Assembly: GCA_002270565.1 (NCBI GenBank)
Contig: NQMI01000006.1
Span: 33,659-97,658, forward strand
DNA length: 64,000 nucleotides
From: Stenocarpella maydis
Lineage: Eukaryota > Ascomycota > Sordariomycetes > Diaporthales > Diaporthaceae
Reading direction: 5' to 3'
Shown here: positions 25,478 through 37,045 of the stretch, piece by piece
How the letters are laid out: the number at the start of each line of letters is the position of its first letter
Numbering within the stretch: the stretch's first letter is position 1
Position numbers and translations under genes: made by a program
Notes under the pieces: model-generated
Told to the model about the DNA's origin: nothing
What the model saw: the letters and a program-made list of their open reading frames with translations, nothing else
The model's database searches: none

Positions 25478-25994
25478 GCAGATGATAGTCTACCGTAGAT
25501 CGTCTGCCATTATGGAAACGAAAGGTAGAAACCCCTGTTCTCTCCACCGTCTGTCCCCAGGGTTGAAGTTAGTTGAATTAATTTATTATTTCACCAATAC
25601 TGAAGTAATGAAATGAGTTTTATCCTAACACTAATAGTAATATTAAATATTAAAGTTAAAACTAGGTTCTAAGATTAAAAATAGTTTTATAAATTTATTT
25701 ACTGTCTTTAAATATTTAAATAAAATCAAAATGTCACGCTGCACTGCTCTAGGGGTTTGTCGGTCGGCGATCATCGATGAAATTGAGGTAAGGAGTTCAC
25801 TTTGAAAATTTCGTTGATTCTGCTTGTGGGAATGGCGAAACCAGGTATAGTTCGGATGTAAGGAAGATTTAATTGTTTTGCACGACACTGTCATATTCCC
25901 AGTACTCTAGACCCCAGATCTATATGCTCATTAGGCCCTACCAGTCCCCCTTCTCCCCAGAGCCACCGCACGCCCACCTCTCATGGAATCCCTC
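25478..25994. other. Short convergent intergenic region, AT-rich core
   Basis: Lies between two converging genes. About 25580-25730 is AT-rich (AATATTAAATATTAAAG) and has no frame. Otherwise nothing seen. Confidence 0.4.
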
Positions 25995-26610
25995 TCAGCC
26001 CCGCTGGCACTCGGGGAAGCCTAGGTCAGCTTGGAAAGCAGCCGTGTTGAACTCGGAGTAGACAGTATCGATCTGGACGGTCTCCGGGTTGGTGTCGAAG
26101 CTGATGATGCCGTTTATCTCGAACTGGTTGCTCCCAATGCCTGTCGCCCTCCACCGCCAGCTAATCTTGTCACAGTTGCTGAACACAGCCAGCGTCTCGA
26201 CGGCGGGGAGCGGAGGGGTCTGGGCCTGGCTGTCGATGTAGGCCTGCTTGCTGGGATACGCGGGCTGGCCGAGCTGCGACGGGGTGAGTAGTTGCCTGTT
26301 AGCACCATGCGGCCCTTCAAACCCGGCTAGAGGCTTTGTCTCTGTGAGCTTCCGAGTAAGTTCTGTAACTCACAGGTCGCTGAGACAGCGTCAGGATCGA
26401 GTCGGAGAGCACCGAGAACTTGTCAGAGAGGATCGCCTCGGCGGTGCTGTTGAAGTCGGGCCCCAGGGGCTTCTCCAACAGGTATGTGTACCCCTTGACA
26501 AGAGTGTCGACACCTGTTTGGTTGAGACAGTATTTCGGTGGTGGTCGTCCATAACCTCGGGCGACAATGCCGGCGACGAAGGTCATGATAAGTGGAATCG
26601 AGAAGAGCAT
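25995..26610 (-). CDS. Secreted NTF2-like domain protein
   Basis: Two minus-strand exons (26374-26610, then 25995-26273) across a 100-bp phase-0 GT-AG intron give 171 residues. The N-terminus MLFSIPLIMTFVAGIVARG is a likely signal peptide. The mature part has a helical start (KYCLNQTGVDTLVKGYTYLLE), a segment DKFSVLSDSI, and a strand-rich end (AVFSNCDKISWRW, FEINGIISFDT, IDTVYSEFNTAAF) in the order expected of the NTF2-like cone fold that fungi use in many small secreted proteins. The function is not known. No catalytic residues can be named, and the role could be binding, enzymatic or effector-like. Fold assignment is inference from the pattern; the splice is well supported because the second frame continues the domain. 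Confidence 0.7.
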
Positions 26611-28011
26611 ATTGGCTAATTCACCGTGGAGTTTCCGTGATTTCAGCTAGGTGTTTGTTTAGGATTCGGCGTCGGTCCTCTTCGGCAAACTAGAGATGGA
26701 AGACGGGCTACTGGGTCATTTGCAGAAGATGTAGTGGGACGTTACTTGGTAACCGGCAACACAAGTCCTTGGAGTGGCAGTCCGTCATGCAGCTTTATAC
26801 GTGTTCTTCATTTACATGTACTAATTGTCGCCATGCGGTGATGCGCAAACTCCATGGATGTGGGATTCACTCGCTTGTAGTCACCCGGCTACCCAGCCAC
26901 TACCGGGGTGGCCTCGCATAATGATGCTGTGATGGAGTAGAGTGAGACCTTGTGTGCTTACTCTCATGCAAGGACGGCAAGCTGCACGAGCGCCAGCGAG
27001 GATGTCCCTGGCAGCCTCCCGACATGTCGCCGTCGAGGAGCTCAGAGTGGTGGGGTTACAATGGAGTCGAGCTAGTTGCCACGATCACCGAGCTGAAGGT
27101 TACTATTGTCCGTAGTTAATAGTCTATCTGACTGTATCTGGCGACAAGCGCCACGAGACTTGAGAAGATTGTGGCACTAAAACTGGCAACTATCAAAGGG
27201 GACCGTCATGCGTGCAGCGGCCAGTCTCGTGTGTTAGCTGCAGGTCTCGGGCGGCCAAAGGTGTTAGTGCAGCCACAAAGTTTGTAGCCGCAACACCTAC
27301 AGCAGGCAACCGCATGAGATTATCTGGGAATGTAGGAAATATGATGCGTGCGCGGAGGAGCTAGCTTATCGGAGAATTGAACAGGTTATTGCTTCCCGAA
27401 GAGTGAGGATGCCAGCTGAACTTTTGATCGGTCCTTCTGATCCGCAACACGACCCTGGCGTAACCCACGTGTAAAACATCGTGACGCCTCTTGGACGTAA
27501 TATCTTTGACATTATCTATAGTGGCTTGCGCTTTTAAGCATAGCGTGCGGTCTTATCACCTGTAGGCAAGTGACTGTAGGAAACCAGTTTAATTTACCCT
27601 TTCCGAGTGCTGCTGAAGTTGAAAGACTTGTTATACGAAAAAGCCTCAAAACGAGTCCTTTCACAATAATCCAGTTATATCTGAAACAATCCTATCCTAT
27701 TTCCGGGGGAACAATTGTCATTTTGGCAAAATTCATCATACCAAAGTTCCCAAATACTAGGCACTGAGACCGCGCTCATGTTGGTCCGGGATTCAAAGGC
27801 TTGTTCCATCCATTCTAAGCCTCGAACTGACACGAAGGAGGGGAAGTGAGTGTGCGGCGACAGCTTCGCAAATGAGATATTATGTTCTAGAGAGCTGCCT
27901 ACTTGAAATATCAAAGAACACTATGCAAAAATGCCTCTTTATTCCAAAGACAGGGTAAGTGACAAAGTATATACGCACATGGCGGTCTTGTGATCACCTC
28001 AAACACACACC
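26611..28011. other. Gene-free 1.4 kb stretch
   Basis: I see no supported gene on either strand. Short frames lack domains and splice logic. It contains the promoter of the NTF2-like gene and the 3' flank of the alcohol oxidase gene. Confidence 0.4.
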
Positions 28012-30519
28012 CTACAGCCTCGCCCGCTCCCCTGACCCGTCCCTCGCAAGGTCGGCCGCCACATTCCTCGAGATCCAGTCCGAGATGGCCATGTTCGTCA
28101 CCATCGGGTTCACACCACTCGCGCTGGGGAAGACGCTCGCATCACTCACGTACAGGCCCTCGGTCGCCCAGACGCGGCCGCGCGGGTCGACCACGCCGGT
28201 CCTCTCGGACGTGCTCATCCGGTTCGTGCCCATCTGGTGGGCCGAGCAGAACGTGGCCACGGGCGGCCTGTTGCCGTGCCTCTCGAGCTCGGCGAGCCAG
28301 GCCTGGAAGCGCGGGTCCGCGACGCCGGCGTCGGATATGCTGCCGAGGATGTCGCCTGCGGGCGCTGCGGGCGCGGAGGCCGGCGCGGGGGTTGATGCCT
28401 CCTCGCGGACGAAGGGCCGCATGCCGTGGAGCCCCGCGTGGATCTCGACCGCGCCTTGGAGGTAGAGGATCTTGGCGAGGGCGACGAGGCCGGTCATTGC
28501 GTGGGCGCGGTCAAACGCGGAAGGGGTGTAGATGATCCGGGGCTGGCCGGAGGCCGGGTCTGGGTACACGGAGCCGGTGTCGCGGTCGCGGACGATGGAA
28601 ATGTAGCTGTTCATGTGGCGGTACTTGAGGGCAAGGAGCTTGAAGTCGACACCGTCGGCCCAGTTGAGGAACTGCATTGCGAAGCAGGGCATCATGGACA
28701 GGCATTCGAGCTTCGTTCCGTGGCCTTTTCCGTCCAGGTTCTCGAAGGTGTTGACGACCGTGGTCAGGATCCCGCCCTCCCACGGACGGACGTCCTCCTT
28801 GAAAAAGCCATGCATGACATTGACTGGGTGCAAGTAAAGGTTCCGGCCAATCTGGGGGTTCTGTGTGGCTTGGTTAGTGATTGAGACTTATAGCCGCTGC
28901 TCGTGGACGGGTTGATGAACGACTCACCCTGAGGCCGCTGTTCTTCAGGACGATCGGACTCCACAGCGTGCCGCTGCTGACGATGACCTTCTTGGCCCTG
29001 ACGACGACCTCCCTCACGATCTTGTCCTCGTCTGGCCCGTCTGTGCTGTTGTTCTTACCACGGCTTGTCCATGTGCCAACAACACCCACGGCTCTCTTCC
29101 TACCGCCCTCGTCAAACAACACCCTCTTCACCTTGAACCCCTCGACGAACCTCGCCCCGTTCCTCGCCGCGTCGGGAAACCAGCCATTCACCGGCCCCTG
29201 CTTCTCCCCCGTCGAGCACCCCAGCGCGCAGTGCCCGTCGGCATGCGCGCACCGCCCCGTGTTCTGCGGCACCCTCCTGGCCGACCAGCCGAGCCTCCTC
29301 GCGCCCTCGACCAGCAGCGCGTTGCCGTGGTTCGGCTCGAAGCCCTCGTGCACGCCCATCTGCGCGCACACGCGGTCGAGGCAGGCCTGGAACTCGTGCG
29401 TGGCGAACAGGGCCAGCCCCCGCGCGCGCGACCACTCGTCGCGCACGAAGCCCTGCGGCTGCAGGCTCGCGCTCCAGTTGACGGTGCCGCCGCCGCCGAA
29501 GCACGAGCCCGCCACCACCGAGACGCTGTGGTCGTCGCTGCCCGTCGTGCACCCGCCCTCGAGGAGGTTGAAGAAGGCCTCGCCCGCCGCCATGGGGAAC
29601 GACGCCGCGTCGAAGTGGTAGCCCTTGTCCACCACGAGGACGCGGTGGCCCGCCTCGGCGAGGTTCTTGGCGCACACGCCAGCGCCGCATCCCGAGCCGA
29701 CTATCACCACGTCCGTTTCGATCTCGGCCGGTGGGGAGTGTGACGATGTCCTCGATCCAGAGGGTGGGATCGAAGCAGGTGGGAACTGGACAAACTCGTA
29801 GGGGAAGCCACTTGGGGGCTTCCAGCCCTGGGGTGTTGTGGGAAATCCAGATAGAGTGTGGAAGGTCGGGTTTGTGGCGCTGAAGACGACCTTGGCCAAG
29901 GTGGTAAGTTGCCTGAAGAGCCCGCGGATTTGATACAGGTTGCTGGCGGCCCATCTGTTCAGAATCCTGGTGCGGTCCTCTAGCGGCAGCCTGGTAATGG
30001 GCGTGGCATATCCAGTGAGGATGAGACTGCCGGCTTGTGTACTGTACGGAGTATAGCTGTCAGCTTCTCCATCCCCGCCCCTCACTACTAGTATGGAGTT
30101 AAGTAGTTTGGCCTTGGAATTGCATACCCAAGTATATATAGCACCTTGGACAGTAGAGCCATTACTTCGCCCGGCAGGTGGTGCAACATCCCCTTGAGGA
30201 CCTGCTGGAACAGCAGATCATCTGTTGGCCGGTCCGAGAGGTACTTGTCCAGCTCCGCCTCCGATGCAGTGTCAAGCAGCACCGTGTTGTTCTTCAGATG
30301 GGAAACTGCATCTTGGTACCGCGCGTCCGAGATATATGCTATCGACCTGGGCTTCCGCTTGGGCGCCGTCGACTCCCTTTGGACGCTGGGCACGACCGTA
30401 TCCATAATGGCCATGAGCATTCGCCACTGGGCATCCGGCATCAGTTCTGCCGTCTTGAGGCGCCATGGTATGCCGGCTGGCCTTTGCACCGTCATGATCT
30501 CGGCTATCGACTCGGCCAT
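28012..30519 (-). CDS. Long-chain alcohol oxidase (GMC family), peroxisomal
   Basis: Three minus-strand exons (30128-30519, 28928-30041, 28012-28860) with GT-AG introns of 86 and 67 bp give 784 residues, the size of fungal fatty alcohol oxidases. The enzyme oxidises long-chain fatty alcohols to aldehydes with O2, releasing H2O2, in omega-oxidation of lipids or alkanes. Seen: the family N-terminal region, LGTQAGSLILTG across the first splice, FAD-binding GSGCGAG (about 246-252), CFGGGGTVNWSASLQ, the segment NPQIGRNLYLHPVN, and the GMC C-terminal signatures CSAHQMGTNRMS and SGVNPMVTNMAI. The protein ends in Ala-Arg-Leu, a variant of the PTS1 peroxisomal signal, which fits the chemistry. A decayed transporter relic lies upstream. 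Both splices are needed to keep the conserved blocks. Confidence 0.9.
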
Positions 30520-31411
30520 GTTGTCTTCGCTGGATCAGGACGTGACGTATAGACAGCGGTAGATGGCTGGGTCCATGTGGGAGAGCACTTTGCCTGGGGA
30601 AGAAGGTCGAGGCCTACGGTTTGTCGAGGTTGCAAGCCCAGCTCCATCACTTGTGAAACGTTGGCTCGAAGCCACTCACTGCTACCCCGGATCTCGACAC
30701 GCTTGTGAGCCCCGCATTCCTCTGGTCTGGGCACTTCATACGCTTGTGTGTATCCACTGACCCGCAGGCTATGTAGGTGCACCGCAGCTCCTCTGGTGCT
30801 CAGCTCGAAATAATGCCTCGGCATACTTTGGAGAAGTATTCACAAGGGACCGAACCAAGTCTCGGGAGGGATAGGCAGCACGTGTCCCCGTTTCAGCTGA
30901 AACACCCTTGCCGGCTCGCCCCCGAGCTACTGTACTCGGTAGACTTGAGTAAGTAGGTAGATGGACTGCGGATCCCTGACCGCTTGTCCCGCTTGCTCGG
31001 GAGGACCCTGACCTCCGGCTCCGGCGGAGCCTTGCGCTCGCATCGGACATACCACAAATAATTCATCTGGTTTGTACACAAATGCAACAACACGCAGCTC
31101 CTAATGTCAGATGTGTCTCGGGATATATCCGGCAAGACTCTTCTCAATCCCGGCCCTACGCACGGGCTCAAGAGGTGGCCTCTGGATCTCAACATACGTT
31201 TGTCCCCTCCTACCCTCTTGTATTCCTTTGGTGATAACGACACTCATACTTTGTTGCGTCTAAAACCACCCACCTGGAAGTACCCCGATAGTGGGAATAC
31301 GACTGCTGATGCAAAAAAAAAAAAGAAAACCCGCAATACAACTTCAGGCCTAGACGATCCACTCCCCGTGCGTCAACGATGGCACTCGCAATAGGGCTGC
31401 CTGTGAGCGCA
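30520..31411. other. Gene-free stretch between alcohol oxidase and transporter relic
   Basis: No supported gene. An A-run interrupted by G lies near 31313-31326. The first few hundred bases should be the oxidase promoter. Confidence 0.4.
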
Positions 31412-32030
31412 TCAAATGACTGAAGAGCAAAAGCCGCGCACGTCCGGCCTCCAGTCTCCCTGATATCTGAAATGTGTGCCTGTAAGAGTGGCGAGTATAA
31501 TCATGATATTGTACCTGCCAACCTTGTCTGCAACGAGTCCTGGTATGACAAGGCCAACGATGCTAATTGCATCCGAACCACCAACGCAATTAGAACCTAA
31601 TAGAAGCATGGTGTTGTCAACGTAATTACCCAAAACCATGCATTATTGGCAACAGGTAGATGACGAGGTCGCTGACTCTTCCTTGCGCCCTGGTCTGCAG
31701 AAGCCCAAAGTTGTATTAAACCCGCAAAACACAAGGAATAGCCCCAAGACGGTCGACATCATGGCCGGCTCCTCAAGTCTCTGGTTCCGCGGACGTAAAC
31801 TAGCTCGCTGCCCAAATTCAGATGAGAGCTCACGGTCGCGCAGGCAGCCGCTGCGACTGGGCAAAAGATGCTTTGAGAGAGGAAGAAATGATAGCACGCG
31901 CATCCCAGGGAGACCATTATGGTTCCGAATACGTAAATGATTGTTCCGCTAACGAGGAGCCAATTCGGACCCGAAGCTGTCGAACACAAAAACCCACTGC
32001 ACGTTTATGTCAGGAGACCCGTCTTGTCTC
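31412..32030 (-). pseudogene. Decayed MFS monocarboxylate-type transporter
   Basis: Pieces of a monocarboxylate-permease-like MFS protein occur in the right order on the minus strand but in different frames. First come VFVFDSF then GPNWLLVSGTIIYVFG and SLGCACYHFFLSQSIFCP (helices 3-4, about 32020-31850). Next is STVLGLFLVFCGF (helix 7, about 31755-31715). After a frameshift the downstream frame reads a QTRAQG...DLVIYLLPIM block. Last is VGLVIPGLVADKVGRYN followed by IMIILATLTG (helix 8 and the loop after it, about 31560-31475). The central helices are missing and the ends are lost, so at least one large deletion and two or more frameshifts are needed. The mutations are indels rather than dense C-to-T changes, so this looks like ordinary gene decay, not RIP. 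It could not make a working transporter. Confidence 0.75.
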
Positions 32031-32666
32031 TCCACGCAGGACAAGAGCTCCAGGCCTCGTCTGAAAAGTCTATACAATTATACAGCGCCCTTGATGGCAC
32101 TTTGATCTCCGGGCATGGGGCTATTTGCGTCTTGCTCCCCGGGTTAGCTGATGTAGAAGGCAAGGCTCAGCCTTGTATGCCTGCGCAAATGATAAAGTTT
32201 TGGGCCACGTCTCCAATGGAAGGCACATCTTCTTGACTGTACGGGAAGTAAATAGGCCCCCCACTGCTCCTCCTCAATACACAACGTCCAGAAGCCACGA
32301 AATGGAGGATATCGGGGGATTCGGTTAAACGCATCGAGATAGGAGCAGAACTACCGCGGTGGCGACTACTTTGAGAACACATTTAGTCGGGCGGAACAGA
32401 AGTAACGCCCTCGCATTCTCGAAGAGAATCTCGAGAAGTGCCGAAGGAAGCCGCCGAGATATATGAGGCAGCGAGAGGAGGCGATTATGAGGGGTTTTAG
32501 GAGGTTGCCCCATTATAGTTACAACACGTATAATATATAACTAGTCTCTTGTAGCTTGTGCACCCTCTCCAGAGTGCACCATTGAGTACTACCGCAACGT
32601 GACTGGTCTCGACAATTTCTTCGAAATGATTGAAAGCTACATTCGTGCTTCAACCGTATTTGAAAT
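32031..32666. other. Gene-free stretch before the HET gene 3' end
   Basis: May contain remains of the 5' part of the transporter relic, but I cannot recognise any. No other gene seen. Confidence 0.35.
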
Positions 32667-34670
32667 TTAAATCAGCTCAAAAGTCTTAACAGGGAATCCG
32701 GCCCTAGTCAGGACATCCCAGGCCCCAACCTTCTTGAGCTCAGCCAGCGATGGTTCCGTCAAGAAGCCCCTGGCTTGCAATCCTGTAAGGAACGGCTCAT
32801 CCCTCGGGTCATCCTGACATATAACTCCAGTATCTACATCCATATATGCCGCGCCCCGCAGCTGTGTTGAGCCCGTGCCATTGAGCACGCCATGCAGGCT
32901 TCTCGGCAGGTCACCCAACAGCGTTTCACCGCGCATCTCCCCATCCAAGTAACATGCGCTGACGACACGGTGCCGGCCCGTCCCTCGGATGTCTGGGCGT
33001 AGCACCATCGGAATAAAACAGCCAAACAAAGCAGCAACCTCGTCCCCTGCACAGACGGGCTCGGCCGCGGCCCCGAGGTGGCCATCTTCGGTAATAAAAA
33101 GCGAGCGAGACGTACAGGCGTCCCGACAGCGTTGGAAATACTTGCACAGGCTCACGTCTGGAACGCCGTGTAGTTCGCCGAGTGGGTTCTCGGGGCTCAC
33201 CAGCGTCTTGATTATGCTCAGGCACTTGTGATACCGGGGCTCATGAAGCGCTGGGGGAACCCATCTCTCCGCAAAGTTGTTGAGCCACAGTGTCCGACAG
33301 CAGGCCTCCCAAAAGTGCTCCCGCCGGTCCAGACTTGCGCCTTGGACATATCGATTCCCCGCCAGCGCAAGCAGAAGCGTCCGCAAATAGAGTGTCATAT
33401 CGGCGTAGCTACCGCCGTACATCTTCTGCTTGTCGAAAGGTATGACGCAAGTAACCCGGGATAAATAGTAACCCGTGGCATGAATCATTGTGCTGTCGAT
33501 GTAGGTGATAGAAGGCCCCAGGTGGAACAGCTCTGGGGTGACATCGTGTATGTCTTCTGCGTCCGTCGGCGCAGACCAGTCGGGGACCCAGCTTGGGATA
33601 GTAAAGGTCGGCGCCCGCTCGCACAGCTCGCAGTGCGTGATGATATCCAGCCGGCGGTGGCGTCGTATCTGGTCGCGGGTCGTCTCGGTGTAAATATCAG
33701 AAACGGACTTCGTGTAATCGGGCACAATACCAGCGCGTTCGTGCTCGGGGAGCTGGCTCAACAGCCCGTACAACCGGTCCCGGGGGTCTGAACATTTGGC
33801 ATGCCCGGCCTGCTTCCGGAGCGAGAGGAGCCCATACCCTCCCATGGCCTGCAAGGCCACATTATCGGCAAGCTGCAAGCGGCTCCGGAAGCGCGTTAAC
33901 TCTCCCTGTCCCATCAATGTCGGCACCATTGGCTTTCTTCGGATGACAAAGACTGCCCTACAGAACAGAAGCCAGGATATACTTCTGTGCCCACACCTTA
34001 TGGTGCCTCTCGGCCCTGCAAGTCCAATCTCTTGCCGGATCCACAGCCTCTCGAACCATTCGCGCTCCAGAAGATGGCTGACCGCCTCGAATTGTTGGCA
34101 GGTAAATGGCAGAGGCCGCTGAATCTCTGCCCACTCCAGCTCTCCACAGACACGACCTATTTCACTAGGCACGATGTGTCCTGGTCCGAAGTTGACCTCT
34201 ACCATGCGCCCTACCTTCTCAATCAAATCCAGGGCAACGCTACTGTCATCTGCCTCTGGTCCTAGAAAGGCGATGACCCTAGATGCCAAGCGGTAGACAT
34301 CCCCCATTAGCAGTACCTGCTGTGACCGCTCTACAAGATCTTTCTGGTTGATGCAAATCGCATCGGCCCAAACCGTCCTGGCGGCAGATGCAAGGCGGAG
34401 GTGCTGAAGCGCGACGGCAAGGTTCTGACCGATTGATACGTAGCTTGTGACAGTGGTCCCAGCCTCGGTTTTGACCGGCACTTGAGCTGTTGACGTGTTG
34501 TTGGGAGATCCCCACACGTAGGACAGAGCCACAAATACCGGCATGTCCGTCTCATCCAGTATTGAGTGGGACAGTTCTAGGCTCAGTGGATCGGTTGTGG
34601 CGCCAGGTTGAATACTGATCAAGCGAAACTCACGAGGCTTTCGCAAAGGGCCATATTCGAGAGACGTCAT
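32667..34670 (-). CDS. Heterokaryon incompatibility (HET) domain protein
   Basis: One intronless frame of 667 residues from ATG 34670. HET proteins act in non-self recognition when hyphae fuse, and some trigger cell death. The HET domain lies at about 46-200 with the three usual blocks: ALSYVWG (48-54), WADAICINQ (101-109) and MGDVYRLASRVIAFLG, followed by WFERLWIRQE. The middle has SDPRDRLYGLL and IVPDYTKSVSDIY, the standard post-HET segment, and FTIPSWVPDWS. The C-terminal third (CYLDGEMRGETLLG, FLTGLQARGFL) is the variable part and shows no repeats. The frame extends upstream to 34904, but the added 78 residues look like leader sequence, and MTSLEYGPL is a typical HET start. No partner gene can be read from the context; the nearest intact recognition-type gene is the NACHT gene 7 kb away. 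Confidence 0.92.
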   Translation of the reverse strand: MTSLEYGPLRKPREFRLISIQPGATTDPLSLELSHSILDETDMPVFVALSYVWGSPNNTSTAQVPVKTEAGTTVTSYVSIGQNLAVALQHLRLASAARTVWADAICINQKDLVERSQQVLLMGDVYRLASRVIAFLGPEADDSSVALDLIEKVGRMVEVNFGPGHIVPSEIGRVCGELEWAEIQRPLPFTCQQFEAVSHLLEREWFERLWIRQEIGLAGPRGTIRCGHRSISWLLFCRAVFVIRRKPMVPTLMGQGELTRFRSRLQLADNVALQAMGGYGLLSLRKQAGHAKCSDPRDRLYGLLSQLPEHERAGIVPDYTKSVSDIYTETTRDQIRRHRRLDIITHCELCERAPTFTIPSWVPDWSAPTDAEDIHDVTPELFHLGPSITYIDSTMIHATGYYLSRVTCVIPFDKQKMYGGSYADMTLYLRTLLLALAGNRYVQGASLDRREHFWEACCRTLWLNNFAERWVPPALHEPRYHKCLSIIKTLVSPENPLGELHGVPDVSLCKYFQRCRDACTSRSLFITEDGHLGAAAEPVCAGDEVAALFGCFIPMVLRPDIRGTGRHRVVSACYLDGEMRGETLLGDLPRSLHGVLNGTGSTQLRGAAYMDVDTGVICQDDPRDEPFLTGLQARGFLTEPSLAELKKVGAWDVLTRAGFPVKTFELI

Positions 34671-35295
34671 TTTCACTTTTCTGGTTGAGCATATCTGTGA
34701 TATTGTCAGTCCCGGAAAGGGTTGGATAACTTGGGAAGGGACTGTCGAATATAAACAGTGCAGTTCGGTCTCGAGCTTTTTACCCACTCGGCCGCCTTTG
34801 TCTGCCTGCCTGCCAAGGTGATAGCTGCAGATCGCAACGCCCCAGTTGATAGGGCTGATGTTCGCGGACAGAAATCTCACCAATGGCCCAGGAACAAGTC
34901 GCATTTATTGCGCGTAAGCGCATTCCTTCCTAGCGCATGCGATAAGCTAATTCGTAAAGACGTGGCTTAGTCGCACGTCAGCAGACTAGATCCGATAATG
35001 AAGGAACCACATAGCACCCATACCGGGCCTGGTAAGCCGCATAAAGATTCACTATGGCCCCCAACTTGCTATTTGAATGACTCTCCTTTAATGGCATCTT
35101 TTAGCAATTCCTCAACATATACATATTCTTTATAATATATATATCTCCTTAACGGCTATTAGTCAACTATATAATACCTCCCTACAGGAGCCAGTTACGG
35201 AGCCAAGAAAAAAAAAACGGTTACGGAGTGAAAAGAATGGTCACGGAATAAAAGATTATATTAGGCAGCCGGGAGGGGACGGGGCTTTAAGCAGC
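34671..35295. other. Intergenic region, HET promoter and M14 3' flank
   Basis: No gene. About 35090-35190 is AT-rich. Three GTTACGGAG/GTCACGGAA words recur within 35180-35245, one next to an A10 run. Confidence 0.4.
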
Positions 35296-37045
35296 TCAAA
35301 GGACCCTATATATGGGATATTCATCGCCTCTCTCCATCGGCACGATATTGAAGCTCACATAGCTGTCAATGTTCTCCGGCTCCAACGCATTGAAGGCAAT
35401 ACCTGCATTCCTCTGGTTCGTCCTCACCAGGAAGCTACCTGGAGGGAGCGAGACGGTTTTCTTTACAAGTTTAGTCTCCACAGTGCTGAGGACCACTCCT
35501 TCGTAGTAGGACCGTCCAAGAGAAGCAGAAGTGATATTATAAGCCTCCACTGTACCTTCATACGCGTCTGTGAGCTTTTCGACTTCGAGACCTGACACCG
35601 TCAGGCGCTCAGCAAGGTCAGCCCATGCGGAAGGGATGAGGTATGCCTTTGGGCGGGATCGGGTGAGATTTGCAGTGGCCGGGGTATTGTTCTCGAATTC
35701 AATGGGGAGCTGGACGACCTTGCCCGAGTTGCGGTCCACCATCGTCCAAGTCCTGTCCTCAAGCGTCGTGTAGTCCGTGACAACAATATCTTCCTCGCTA
35801 TCCGTGAAATCCCGTATGCCGTTCTCCAGTATGCTGTAAACCTCGTCAAAGTTGTCAGCAGCGGACTGCAGAACCGACGAGACCATCGTGAGCCCCGCAT
35901 ATGTACGGCGTTTGAATTCCTGGCTGGCGAGCGCGATGCCTCTGGTTTCGAAGAGGATCGTCACGGTTTGTGTGAGGCCCATGGCGTTGCGGCCTATCTT
36001 CGCGTCGCTCCCAGCCTCCACAAGCCGGACGGGGTTGGAGGACGAGCTGGTCGTCGCGTAAGGCTCACCGCGCAGTCCGGCAGCTGCGAGGTCACTGCCG
36101 ACATTTGCAGCAAAGAGTTCCTCCGAGATATTTCGAATCGAGGGGTGAATATTTAGATTCTATCGGCACGTTAGGGGTCATAATCACCTGAGGGGCGCAA
36201 GGAGCCGACTTAGAGACGAGAACGTGCCTTTGCAGCCGAGTACATTCCATCCGCAGCATTACTGTAATTCGTGGCAAACCTGCCCGCAGCGCCGTACTCG
36301 TGCATGTCGACCGCAATGTGGGGGCCAAATTCGCTGAAAACCCCCTTTATATCCCGCGTCTGCTGGCGGGCGAGCTTGATGTGATCCCGGTTTGGGTCGT
36401 AATTTGTCGCGAGTGTCCGTTGGAAATACGAGATTCCGTCAGGGTTGTATCGAGGAAGGACGACAATGTCTTGTGTCTCTAAGATGCTTGCCGCCCACTC
36501 TTGATCCGCGTCCATCTTGCCCAGAAGGGCGAGCAACGCTTCGTCTCCGGCAGGCTCGTTGCCGTGCACACCACCCTGGAGCCATACCTTGAGCTTGCCG
36601 TTGCCAAGGGAGTTGATGCTCGAGTTGGCGGCGCTGCTGCTGAGGACAACGTAGGGGAAAGCTCGACCTTCTTCGGATTTGAAGTCGCTGGCTTGGTAGG
36701 TCATCCATGTCGGATTCCTGTCAGCCAGACTTTGGAGAAAGGTGTCTGCATATTGTCAGCTTTGTTGCCATCCATTCATCCACTTAGACGTGTTCCCCAT
36801 TTCCCTGACGTACGCAAAGTAAACTCGCTCGTCGCCCCGGCTGTACCATCTGTCCACCCCTGCGGAAATGACGCATTGAGTGCAAAGGATGGACTGTAAA
36901 GTGTCGCGTTAGGAGCCGGAAACGCGCCTGACTCAACTATCGGTGAGTCAGGCACAACGCGTCCATAGTTGCCACCGTACTGTGTCTGTGAAGCGGCGCC
37001 ACGCAATAGCACGGCCGCTAAGCAAGCTTTTTGGACTGAGACCAT
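35296..37045 (-). CDS. Secreted M14 zinc carboxypeptidase
   Basis: Three minus-strand exons (36814-37045, 36228-36745, 35296-36159) give 537 residues. M14 enzymes remove C-terminal amino acids using one Zn ion. Seen: a signal peptide ([20 protein letters not shown]), zinc ligands H138 and E141 in [13 protein letters not shown], an RYNPDG segment, the third ligand H226 in VDMHEYG, and a likely catalytic Glu in FETRGI after [15 protein letters not shown] strand-rich C-terminal domain ends the protein. Intron 1 (36746-36813) is GT-AG. Intron 2 (36160-36227) fits only with a GC donor (AAG then GCACGT) and TAG acceptor: nearby GT donors give the wrong phase, and an in-frame TAG sits exactly at the acceptor. 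With it the conserved NIHPSIR...[11 protein letters not shown] block is kept. If that intron is not spliced, the protein stops just after the third ligand. Confidence 0.87.

Noticed and set aside
22015..26610. NACHT gene and convergent NTF2-like gene as a paired toxin/sensor module
   Set aside because: The neighbour has a signal peptide and an ordinary NTF2-like pattern; no shared amyloid motif or effector domain was seen, so a functional pair is not supported.
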